5,055 nucleotides of DNA, taken from assembly GCA_028290765.1 (NCBI GenBank), contig JAQGJF010000510.1, positions 1 through 5,055 of the forward strand. Reading direction: 5' to 3'. The position numbers and the translations under genes were made by a program. This document shows, in pieces, positions 1 to 5,055 of this stretch. The notes beneath the pieces were generated by a model that was not told where the DNA came from, made no database searches, and was given only the letters and a program-made list of their open reading frames with translations. Numbering within the stretch: the stretch's first letter is position 1; each line of letters opens with the position of its first letter. Source of the stretch: Tardiphaga sp. Its GTDB lineage: Bacteria > Pseudomonadota > Alphaproteobacteria > Rhizobiales > Xanthobacteraceae.

Positions 1-167
1 GACTGCGTCCCATTCCCAACACCGATCGCTTCGAGCTGTTCTACTGGTCAAATCTCAAAGGCCGTTGGACCACCTTCGGAAACCTTGGCCGCATGAAACT
101 CATGCTCGACAGCGCTCATGAAATCGCCGAAAGCGACCCCAAGATCAGCGTCTCGCGCCGTCGATGA
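1..167 (+). CDS. C-terminal end of a small unrecognised protein (5' truncated)
   Basis: An open frame enters from the left edge (first full codon at 3) and gives 54 residues before a TGA at 165-167. The visible part is polar and soluble-looking, with an aromatic core (FELFYWSN, then GRWTTFG), a helix-like stretch (MKLMLDSAHEIAESD) and a very basic end (SRRR). I do not recognise the family with certainty. The order LFYW, then a Trp, then a helix ending in Asp faintly recalls DUF3024-type small proteins, but that is a guess. It is convergent with soxR, 30 bp away. There is no sign of a membrane segment. The codon-like composition and the clean stop just before soxR support a real gene end, but the start lies outside the window. 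Confidence 0.55.
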   Translation, partial: LRPIPNTDRFELFYWSNLKGRWTTFGNLGRMKLMLDSAHEIAESDPKISVSRRR

Positions 168-197
168 GCCCCTTCAAAAAATTGGCCAAAGTCGAGC

Positions 198-668
198 TCA
201 GGATGAGGTCGTCCTGGTTGGGAATTTGCGTTTCTCCTGACGAAGCAAAACCGGTCCGGTGCCCTGGGCGGCGAGATGATCGTCCGCATTGAAGATCGCA
301 CAGCGATCGATCGACAGGCAGCCGCAACCGATGCAGCCGGCCAGTTTTTGGCGGAGCGCTTGCAGCGAAGCAATCCGCCGGTCAAGGTCGACAGCCCATG
401 TTCTCGACAGGCGTTCCCAATCCTTGCGCGATGGGGGACGCCCCGCCGGCAGGCCGCTCAGGGATGAACCGACCTCGGCCAGCGAGATGCCGAGTTCCTG
501 GGCGAACTGGATCAGAGACACGCGACGCAGCACGTCGCGGTCATAGCGGCGCTGGTTGCCGCTGGTCCGGTGGCTTCTGATAAGCCCTTTCCGTTCGTAA
601 AAATGCAGCGCCGAAACCGAGACGCCACTGCGGGCGGCGACGTCTCCGACCGTCAATTCCTTTACCAT
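198..668 (-). CDS. soxR: SoxR, redox-sensitive MerR-family transcriptional activator
   Basis: SoxR is a dimeric [2Fe-2S] regulator that is activated when redox-cycling compounds or superoxide oxidise its cluster; it then distorts an over-long promoter to start transcription. The 156-residue product is close to the usual length of about 154. Residues 4-28 form the MerR helix-turn-helix and wing (LTVGDVAARSGVSVSALHFYE), followed by GLIRSHRTSGNQRRYDRDVL. A long dimerisation helix follows, and the C-terminal cluster motif CIGCGCLSIDRC has all four cysteines (112, 115, 117, 123). These blocks match classical SoxR nearly residue for residue, so the sensor should be functional. I chose the ATG at 668: an AGGG-like ribosome site (TAAAGGG) lies about 9 nt upstream. 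An in-frame TTG at 674 is only about 3 nt from that site and is less likely. The gene is divergent from the MFS transporter and probably regulates it. Confidence 0.95.
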   Translation of the reverse strand: MVKELTVGDVAARSGVSVSALHFYERKGLIRSHRTSGNQRRYDRDVLRRVSLIQFAQELGISLAEVGSSLSGLPAGRPPSRKDWERLSRTWAVDLDRRIASLQALRQKLAGCIGCGCLSIDRCAIFNADDHLAAQGTGPVLLRQEKRKFPTRTTSS

Positions 669-715
669 CCGCAAAGACCCTTTATCTTGCCTCTTATCCT
701 GCCCTCACGTAGCCC

Positions 716-746
716 TTTACCTCAACCAATGTTGAGGTTGTAGCCT
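716..746 (+). promoter_or_regulatory. SoxR-dependent promoter with SoxR box upstream of the MFS gene
   Basis: The SoxR box is at 720-737: CCTCAAC, four bases (CAAT), then GTTGAGG, a perfect 7+4+7 inverted repeat. It matches the classical 18-bp SoxR operator layout (CCTCAAG...CTTGAGG in the E. coli soxS promoter). It sits between a -35-like TTTACC (716-721) and a -10-like TAGCCT (741-746), and the spacer is exactly 19 bp. That over-long spacing is the hallmark of MerR/SoxR-activated promoters. The -35 hexamer is the same as that of soxS. The -10 is poor (3 of 6), as expected for an activator-dependent promoter. The direction is rightward, into the MFS gene that starts 32 bp after the -10. soxR may also be affected because its own promoter must lie in the same 110-bp gap. 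Confidence 0.88.
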
Positions 747-778
747 CCAACATCGCTTCGCGCAAACCAGGAATTTTC

Positions 779-2203
779 ATGACGACGTTGGAACAGAGCG
801 GGGCCTGGAGGGGCTTATGGATCTCGGGCCTGCTGGGCCGTTTCGTGCTGCTCTGCATGGGGGTGTGGCTGCACGCCGCCGATACGCTGGTCACGGCCAC
901 GGTCACGCCGGCGATCGTCGATGAAATCGGCGGCATCGCCTATGTCAGCTGGACGATCTCGCTCTATCAGATCGGCGCGATCATTGCGGGGGCCGCGACG
1001 GCGCTGCTTTGCCGGCGCGGCGGTGTGAAACGCGTCCTGGTCGGCGCCGCGCTTCTGTATGGCGTCGGTTGCGGGATCGCCGCCATCGCCCCGGATATGG
1101 CGACCCTGCTGGGCGCCAGGCTGGCACAAGGCATTGGTGGCGGCATGCTGGTCTCGCTGAGCTACGTCGCGATCCAGCAATCCTTCGCCGAACGACTCTG
1201 GGGACCGCTGTTCGGCATCGTGGCGGCGATCTGGGGAGCGGGCTCGCTGCTGGGACCGTTGATCGGAGGCGTGTTCGCCGATCTCGGGTTCTGGCGTGGG
1301 GCGTTCTGGTTCTTCGCCGCACAAGCGGCCGTTCTCGGCGCGCTGGCGCTGGTGCTGCTTCCGGAACAGCCGGTCGACGGCACAACCGATCAGAAGTGGC
1401 CGATAGCGCCCTTGCTGATGCTCTCGGCCGCGACGCTCCTGATCGCTTTCGCAGGTGTCGCCCAGAACATCTTGCTCGCCGTGGTCGAATGCGTGGCAGG
1501 TGTCGGACTGCTCACCATGGCCGCCAGAATGGATCGGCGATCGCATTCCCGGATGCTGCCGGTTCAGACCCTGAACCTGCGCCATCCCATCGGGGCCGGG
1601 CTGTTGACGGTCTTCGCATTGTCCATGGCGAAGACCGGCTTCTGGGCCTACGGACCGCTGATCCTGAAAACCATGTTCGGCATCAACCCTTTGATTTCCG
1701 GATATATGCTGGCGGGAGAGTCGCTCGCATGGAGTCTCGCCACCGTGGCGGTATCCAACGCGCCAGCCTCGGCGGCAAGGATGCTGATCCGCGTCGGCGT
1801 GGGGCTGGTCGTTGTCGGGGCCACCGGGTTCGCCATCACGGTGCCCGCCGGGTCGCTGGCCGGGATGGTGGTGTGCGGACTATTGGAAGGCGTTGGATTT
1901 GGTCTCGCCTGGCCCTGGATCGTGCGCCGCATCGTTGCGTTTTCCGACGAAAGCGAACGCGCCCTTGCGGCGGCTGCGCCCGGGACGGTGCAACGGATTG
2001 CCTTTGCCGTGGGGGCCGCGGCCACGGGGATCGCCGCCAATATGTCCGGCCTCGCCGAAGGCATGTCCATCCAGGCCGCCCAGACCGCCGGATTTTGGGT
2101 TTTCGCCGGCTTCATCCCAATGCTGTTGGTCGGCGCCTTTGCGGCGTGGCGATTCACGACGGCGGGAGACGGTGCGGGAACAGTGGGGAAGCTCTCATCC
2201 TGA
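779..2203 (+). CDS. MFS drug:H+ antiporter (DHA2-like efflux transporter), SoxR-controlled
   Basis: This is an inner-membrane efflux pump, 474 residues, almost entirely hydrophobic. Reading the helices by eye gives about 14 segments: roughly 20-40, 55-77, 84-104, 108-133, 143-168, 173-195, 208-226, 229-249, 271-293, 304-325, 335-355, 358-384, 400-420 and 436-457. Fourteen helices point to the DHA2 type. The antiporter motif C is clear at 146-164 (GIVAAIWGAGSLLGPLIGG). Helix 1 carries an acidic D-type motif (AADTLVTATVTPAIV, 33-47), and the basic loop after helix 2 (CRRGGVKRVL, 78-87) is a reduced motif A. AGGA (769-772) lies 6 nt before the ATG and supports the start. The substrate is not evident. 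The SoxR box upstream suggests redox-active compounds such as phenazine- or quinone-like molecules (inference; SoxR controls an MFS pump in Pseudomonas aeruginosa). The last two codons and the stop fall inside a repeat element. Confidence 0.92.
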   Translation: MTTLEQSGAWRGLWISGLLGRFVLLCMGVWLHAADTLVTATVTPAIVDEIGGIAYVSWTISLYQIGAIIAGAATALLCRRGGVKRVLVGAALLYGVGCGIAAIAPDMATLLGARLAQGIGGGMLVSLSYVAIQQSFAERLWGPLFGIVAAIWGAGSLLGPLIGGVFADLGFWRGAFWFFAAQAAVLGALALVLLPEQPVDGTTDQKWPIAPLLMLSAATLLIAFAGVAQNILLAVVECVAGVGLLTMAARMDRRSHSRMLPVQTLNLRHPIGAGLLTVFALSMAKTGFWAYGPLILKTMFGINPLISGYMLAGESLAWSLATVAVSNAPASAARMLIRVGVGLVVVGATGFAITVPAGSLAGMVVCGLLEGVGFGLAWPWIVRRIVAFSDESERALAAAAPGTVQRIAFAVGAAATGIAANMSGLAEGMSIQAAQTAGFWVFAGFIPMLLVGAFAAWRFTTAGDGAGTVGKLSS

Positions 2204-2315
2204 GGACCGCGCTCTTGCGCGTGTCTCCCGCGACAACGGCGAAGCCGTTGCGCGTGGATGGCCGCGCGGCCCATGGTTCGAGACGGCGCTGAAGAAGCGC
2301 CTCCTCACCATGAGG
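2194..2315. repeat. Hairpin-rich palindromic intergenic repeat (REP/BIME-like)
   Basis: This 122-bp element is made of nested inverted repeats. The ends are the related small palindromes CTCA-TCC-TGAG (2194-2204) and CCTCA-CCA-TGAGG (2303-2315). Inside are CGCGC-TCTT-GCGCG (2208-2221), CAACGGC-GAA-GCCGTTG (2234-2250), the perfect palindrome GGCCGCGCGGCC (2260-2271) and GGCGCT-GAAGA-AGCGCC (2285-2301). GTCTC (2223-2227) pairs at long range with GAGAC (2280-2284). The style (CTCATCCTGAGGA, GTCTC, GGATGG, GGTTCGAGAC, CCTCACCATGAGG) resembles dispersed repeats I recall from Bradyrhizobium and Rhodopseudomonas genomes; only one copy is in the window, so dispersal is inferred. It lies between two convergent genes, the usual place for such elements, and the left end overlaps the MFS stop codon. 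Confidence 0.8.
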
Positions 2316-2319
2316 TTTT
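2285..2319 (+). terminator. Possible transcription terminator for the MFS gene, formed by the repeat
   Basis: Two consecutive hairpins (6-bp stem 2285-2301 and 5-bp stem 2303-2315) are followed immediately by GTTTTCTT, giving a short T run at 2317-2319 and beyond. This is a plausible but weak intrinsic terminator for rightward transcription out of the MFS gene. The same hairpins would be met by btaA transcripts coming from the right, but no T run follows on that strand, so termination there would depend on structure or Rho. Confidence 0.35.
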
Positions 2320-2326
2320 CTTGTGG

Positions 2327-3532
2327 CTACCGCCGGGCGTAGCAGTGAAACCCGCCATAGATCCCGGAACGATCGCGCTCAAAACCGATGGCGCTGCGCT
2401 CGGCGTCGCGCCGCCAGGTTTCCTGGAGCGGGCTCAATTGCGGAGCTTTCAGCGGCGATTCGACGCCGGCGGTCCGGAAGATCACGCGAACGCTGTCCTT
2501 GCCGGCGCGATCGATCGCGTTCCAGAGCGCGCGAATTTCATCCGGCGCCATCCAATCCTGCGAATCCAGCAGCACCACGGCATCGATCTCGCGCGCCGGA
2601 AGGCTTTCGAGAAACACGCGAAGATTGGCATGGACCGGGATGATCAATCCGGACCCCGCCCGCATCCGCTCGAACTGGCTGTTCTGCAGATAGAGCGGCA
2701 GGCACTTGTCGCCCGGCCCGGGGTAACGGCGCTGCAGCGCCTGCCAGGCGAAGTAATTGGTCTCGTTGGGATGGACGTCGATCAGACGCAGCAGCCGCTC
2801 GTGGAGCACCTCGTTGAGCGGCGCGTCGCCTCCCAACAGAGAGCGCTGCTGCGGCGGAATGCCGAGGCTGAACAACAGAGCGGGAGTCCGGGTGATCAGG
2901 CGCGCCAGACGGGAGTGAAACAGGCGGTGGACCCGATCCAGCGCTTCCAGGCGCTCGGCAGAATCGCGCTTTTCGTTCAGCAAGGCGTCGAGGTCGATAT
3001 TCGCCAGCCTGGCCAATCGATGCGCAAAGCCGATGAAGTGGCCGAGCGCGCCATGACGGTAGAAGCCGTCAGTGAAATAGCCGTAGCGCGGGCGCCCGCG
3101 AAGATCCCGTTCGTCCCAGAATTTGCGCGCGCTGGCGTCCAGCAGCGGCCGCAGCCGGTCGCGATAACGTCCGGCATTGGAGGCGGCGGTGCCCTCGCCG
3201 AAGAACCGCCAGAAATCCGAATAGTCCGGAAAGGCGCGAAGACCGGCGATCTTGAGCTTCAACAGCGCGAGATGGGCCTCGTTGAGATCGACGGCATAAA
3301 CCTGCGCCGGCTGCGCGGTGAGATACGACAGCGCATTGCACCCGCCCGACGATATTGTGACGATGGTGGAACCGACCGGCAATTGCAGCGCGGCCATATC
3401 GGCTTCCGGATCTTCCCAGATCTGGGTGTAGACCAGCCGGCGAAACCAGACGGCAAACAACTTGTCCCAAATGGTGGATTCACTGTGGTCACGGCTGTTA
3501 CGGACCGCGTCGGCGATAAGCTGCGTGTTCAT
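2327..3532 (-). CDS. btaA: BtaA, S-adenosylmethionine:diacylglycerol 3-amino-3-carboxypropyltransferase (DUF3419)
   Basis: BtaA makes the first committed intermediate of the betaine lipid DGTS. It moves the 3-amino-3-carboxypropyl group of SAM onto the sn-3 hydroxyl of diacylglycerol, giving diacylglycerylhomoserine and methylthioadenosine, at the cytoplasmic membrane. The 401-residue product carries the family blocks in order: LVYTQIWEDPEADM (33-46), the SAM-site glycine loop ISSGGCNALSYL (60-71), the acidic VDLN (81-84), VVLLDSQDWM (319-328), VIFRTAG (350-356) and the C-terminal SGIYGGFHCYA (389-399). There is no signal peptide. I chose the ATG at 3532 because GAGG(A) at 3541-3537 sits just upstream and known BtaA proteins begin a few tens of residues before the QIWEDP block. 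The open frame continues to a GTG at 3622, adding 30 residues with no family character that would overlap the candidate Pho box. The gene is divergent from btaB; the stop is 11 bp from the repeat element. Confidence 0.92.
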   Translation of the reverse strand: MNTQLIADAVRNSRDHSESTIWDKLFAVWFRRLVYTQIWEDPEADMAALQLPVGSTIVTISSGGCNALSYLTAQPAQVYAVDLNEAHLALLKLKIAGLRAFPDYSDFWRFFGEGTAASNAGRYRDRLRPLLDASARKFWDERDLRGRPRYGYFTDGFYRHGALGHFIGFAHRLARLANIDLDALLNEKRDSAERLEALDRVHRLFHSRLARLITRTPALLFSLGIPPQQRSLLGGDAPLNEVLHERLLRLIDVHPNETNYFAWQALQRRYPGPGDKCLPLYLQNSQFERMRAGSGLIIPVHANLRVFLESLPAREIDAVVLLDSQDWMAPDEIRALWNAIDRAGKDSVRVIFRTAGVESPLKAPQLSPLQETWRRDAERSAIGFERDRSGIYGGFHCYARR

Positions 3533-3615
3533 CCATTCCTCGAATCGACAATCCCGAGAAAATATCAGCCGCGTAATGCATTTTTGCGACATGAAGCCGC
3601 TGTCGTGACGGTGCC

Positions 3616-3647
3616 ATGTCACACCTCTGTCGCACGAACATTGGAAT
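3616..3647 (+). promoter_or_regulatory. Candidate Pho box and promoter in the btaA-btaB divergent region
   Basis: ATGTCAC (3616-3622) and CTGTCGC (3627-3633) are direct half-sites exactly 11 bp apart, with a 4-base spacer. Each matches the PhoB half-site CTGTCAT at 5 of 7 positions, the TGTC core being intact in both. A -10-like TGGAAT (3642-3647) follows 8 bp later, close to the spacing of PhoB-activated promoters in which the box replaces the -35. A further CTGTCGT lies at 3600-3606, out of 11-bp phase with the others. The orientation favours btaB, whose start is about 40 bp after the -10. I saw no equally good box on the minus strand for btaA, although PhoB binding here could serve both genes. 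DGTS synthesis is known to be PhoB-dependent in Sinorhizobium meliloti; its application here is inference. Confidence 0.45.
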
Positions 3648-3652
3648 GGATG

Positions 3653-3666
3653 GAGCGATCACGCTC
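3653..3666 (+). repeat. Small inverted repeat in the btaB leader
   Basis: GAGCG (3653-3657), a 4-base loop ATCA, then CGCTC (3662-3666) form a perfect 5-bp stem between the candidate -10 and the btaB start. It could be a weak leader hairpin or a regulator site, or chance; at this GC content a short stem is not rare. Confidence 0.25.
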
Positions 3667-3686
3667 GAAGATGGGTGGCCCAGGCC

Positions 3687-4391
3687 ATGACGATTTCCGA
3701 TTCCGAAATGGGTGAAAATCTGGCCTGGCCGGTTGAGGCGACCGCCCGCATGAACCGGATGTATCGCCGGCAGCGCCATATCTATGACGGCACCCGCCGA
3801 TACTATCTTCTCGGCCGCGACCAGCTGATCGCCGGGCTGAAGCCCGCCGCCGGCGCCACCGTGCTGGAAATCGGCTGCGGCACCGGCCGCAACCTGACTG
3901 TCGCGGCGCGGCAATATCCCGGCGCAAAATTCTTCGGCATCGACGTGTCGACCGAAATGCTGACCTCCGCGATCGCGTCGATCACGCGGCACGGCCTGGA
4001 GCGTCAAATCCGCGTCGCGCATGGCGATGCGACGGCTTTCGATCCCCAGACCATCTTCGGGGTTCCGTCGTTCGACCATGTGATGATTTCGTACAGCCTC
4101 TCGATGATCCCGCATTGGCAGAGCGTGCTGGAACGCGCCGCCTCCAGTCTCAAGCATGGCGGCTGCCTGCATATTGTCGACTTCGGCCAACAGGAGGGCC
4201 TGCCGCGGATGGCCCGCGCCGTGTTGCGGCGATGGCTCGCGATCTTCGACGTCACGCCGCGCGATAATCTCGAAGGCGCGCTCAGGCGCCTGGCCGACAC
4301 CCGCGCCGCCAGACTGCGGTTCGATCGGCCGTTCCGGGGCTATGCTCAATATGCCGTGCTGACCTTTCCGGCGCGACCGAAGACGGCGTAG
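3687..4391 (+). CDS. btaB: BtaB, diacylglycerylhomoserine N-methyltransferase
   Basis: This is a soluble class I SAM-dependent methyltransferase that adds three methyl groups to the amino group of diacylglycerylhomoserine, finishing the betaine lipid DGTS. Numbering from the ATG (234 residues), the N-terminal block MNRMYRRQRHIYD then RRYYLLGRDQLI (about 22-48) is typical of BtaB. Motif I is VLEIGCGTGRN (59-69), the ribose-binding acid is Asp86 in FFGIDVS, GDATAF is at 113-118, and the post-motif strand FDHVMISYSLSMIPHW spans 129-144. The length fits the family (a little over 200). The ATG at 3687 has a GGGTGG stretch 8 nt upstream; an in-frame GTG at 3675 would add four residues and cannot be excluded. 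In Rhodobacter sphaeroides btaA and btaB are co-directional; here they are divergent, with 154 bp between starts. The family call is supported by adjacency to btaA. Confidence 0.9.
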   Translation: MTISDSEMGENLAWPVEATARMNRMYRRQRHIYDGTRRYYLLGRDQLIAGLKPAAGATVLEIGCGTGRNLTVAARQYPGAKFFGIDVSTEMLTSAIASITRHGLERQIRVAHGDATAFDPQTIFGVPSFDHVMISYSLSMIPHWQSVLERAASSLKHGGCLHIVDFGQQEGLPRMARAVLRRWLAIFDVTPRDNLEGALRRLADTRAARLRFDRPFRGYAQYAVLTFPARPKTA

Positions 4392-4426
4392 ACCGGCGGC
4401 AGGTATCAAGCGCCCGCGCCCGCCTA

Positions 4427-5055
4427 CTAACCGCTTCTGTCCCGCAGGCTCCTCGACGCTTCCAGCACACCGAAAACGGTGAGCGCCAGCACGAACGGGA
4501 GAAGGTGGTAGAACAGCCGGAACAGGATCAGGACCGCAAGCAACTGTTCCTTGGCCTCGACGTCCAGCCCAATCAGCACCGTGGCGTCGAATACGCCGAG
4601 GCCGCCCGGCGTATGGCTGGCAAAGCCCAGCAGGGTTGCCGCGATGAAGACGACGACGACACGCGCGATGTCGACGTTCATCTCGGCGGGAATCAGCACA
4701 TACATTGCAAGCGCCGCGCAGCCGAGATCGACGATCCCGATACCGATCTGCAGCAAGGCGAGACGTCCGCTCGGCAGCTTGACCGACCACTCGCGATGGC
4801 CGACCCGGCGGCTATCCTTCCAGGTCCAGACCAGGTAGCCGATCACCGCAATGAGCAGCGCGACGGCCAGCAGCTGATTGATCCGCCGCGGCAAATGATC
4901 GATCAGGCCGATGGCGTCCGGTTCATAAAGCATGCTCAATCCAAGCGCCGTCAGATTGCCGAGCCAGAATGTCAATCCGGTCAGAAAGCAGATTTGGGCG
5001 ACGTCGACGGCGGTAAGTCCGTGGCTCGCGTGGACGCGCTCGCGGAGCGCCGTGG
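4427..5055 (-). CDS. Lysylphosphatidylglycerol synthase TM-domain / UPF0104 (YbhN-like) membrane protein, 5' end outside window
   Basis: The C-terminal 208 residues of a polytopic inner-membrane protein are visible; the frame is open to the right edge with no convincing start (a TTG at 4975 lies inside a membrane segment). Hydrophobic segments lie near visible residues 16-43, 58-76, 98-120, 130-145 and 170-197. The family signature SHTPGGLGVFD is at 146-156, and the preceding TFWLGNLTALGL and the following FRLFYHLLPFVLAL are also typical. This domain forms the lipid-flipping half of MprF in bacteria with lysyl-phosphatidylglycerol. Here the protein stops about ten residues after the last helix, so it lacks the cytosolic aminoacyl-transfer domain and resembles stand-alone YbhN-type proteins, whose function is largely unproven. 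It converges on btaB with a 35-bp gap. A role in moving membrane lipids is an inference from the family and neighbourhood. Confidence 0.85.
   Translation of the reverse strand, partial: TALRERVHASHGLTAVDVAQICFLTGLTFWLGNLTALGLSMLYEPDAIGLIDHLPRRINQLLAVALLIAVIGYLVWTWKDSRRVGHREWSVKLPSGRLALLQIGIGIVDLGCAALAMYVLIPAEMNVDIARVVVVFIAATLLGFASHTPGGLGVFDATVLIGLDVEAKEQLLAVLILFRLFYHLLPFVLALTVFGVLEASRSLRDRSG

Noticed and set aside
669..674. TTG start for soxR two codons upstream of the ATG
   Set aside because: The only ribosome-site-like sequence is about 3 nt from this TTG and about 9 nt from the ATG at 668, so the ATG is preferred.
699..725. Possible soxR promoter on the minus strand using TTGAGG (725-720) as -35
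   Set aside because: The -35 falls inside the SoxR box, which would be attractive for autoregulation, but no convincing -10 lies at 16-18 bp; the GATAAG-like sequence is about 21 bp away.
815..1585. Minus-strand open frame of 256 codons opposite the MFS gene
   Set aside because: Its low-complexity charged translation (many Arg, Asp, Gln, His) is typical of the antisense of a membrane-protein gene; no start signal or domain seen.
1009..2292. Plus-strand open frame of 427 codons inside the MFS gene
   Set aside because: It is a frame-shifted shadow of the MFS gene, extremely Arg-rich, whereas the MFS frame gives clear transmembrane helices and motif C.
2194..2315. CRISPR array or mobile-element end
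   Set aside because: There are no regularly spaced direct repeats, no transposase and no target-site duplication; the structure is a single set of nested palindromes.
3533..3622. N-terminal extension of btaA to a GTG at 3622
   Set aside because: The added 30 residues do not resemble BtaA N-termini, the extension would cover the candidate Pho box, and the ATG at 3532 has a GAGG ribosome site.
2258..3715. Plus-strand open frame of 485 codons across the btaA region
   Set aside because: It lies antisense to btaA over almost its whole length, has no recognisable domains, and is charge-rich and low in hydrophobic patterning, as expected for a shadow frame in GC-rich DNA.
3498..4790. Minus-strand open frame of 430 codons across btaB and into the membrane protein gene
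   Set aside because: It is antisense to the well-supported btaB and overlaps the UPF0104 gene in another frame; its translation is Arg/Gly/Ala-rich with no family motifs.

Overview
The window is GC-rich and densely coding, with alphaproteobacterial gene content. The intergenic repeat at 2194-2315 (CTCATCCTGAGGA...TCCTCACCATGAGG, with GTCTC/GAGAC pairs inside) looks like the palindromic repeats I associate with Bradyrhizobium, Rhodopseudomonas and relatives (Nitrobacteraceae). That host guess rests on memory of the repeat style and on gene content, not on a search.

Left part (1-2203): the 3' end of an unrecognised small protein (ends 167) runs into a convergent soxR gene (198-668, minus strand). 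SoxR is a MerR-family redox sensor with the complete four-cysteine [2Fe-2S] motif. Divergent from soxR is a 474-residue MFS drug:proton antiporter (779-2203). The 110-bp gap between them holds a textbook SoxR operator, with perfect 7-bp arms inside a promoter whose -35 to -10 spacer is 19 bp. The likely logic is that redox-cycling compounds oxidise SoxR, which then switches on an efflux pump directly, with no SoxS intermediate.

Middle (2194-2326): a 122-bp hairpin-rich repeat lies between the convergent MFS and btaA genes. It also supplies the last two codons and the stop codon of the MFS gene.

Right part (2327-5055): btaA (minus) and btaB (plus) are divergent. Together they encode the two enzymes that turn diacylglycerol into the phosphorus-free betaine lipid DGTS. 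Between them is a candidate Pho box (3616-3633), which fits phosphate-limitation control of lipid replacement. Convergent with btaB, and running off the right edge, is the C-terminal part of a membrane protein of the lysylphosphatidylglycerol synthase transmembrane / UPF0104 (YbhN-like) family. This places a possible lipid translocation protein beside lipid synthesis genes. No RNA genes, CRISPR arrays or insertion sequences were seen, and no gene-free stretch exceeds about 155 bases.
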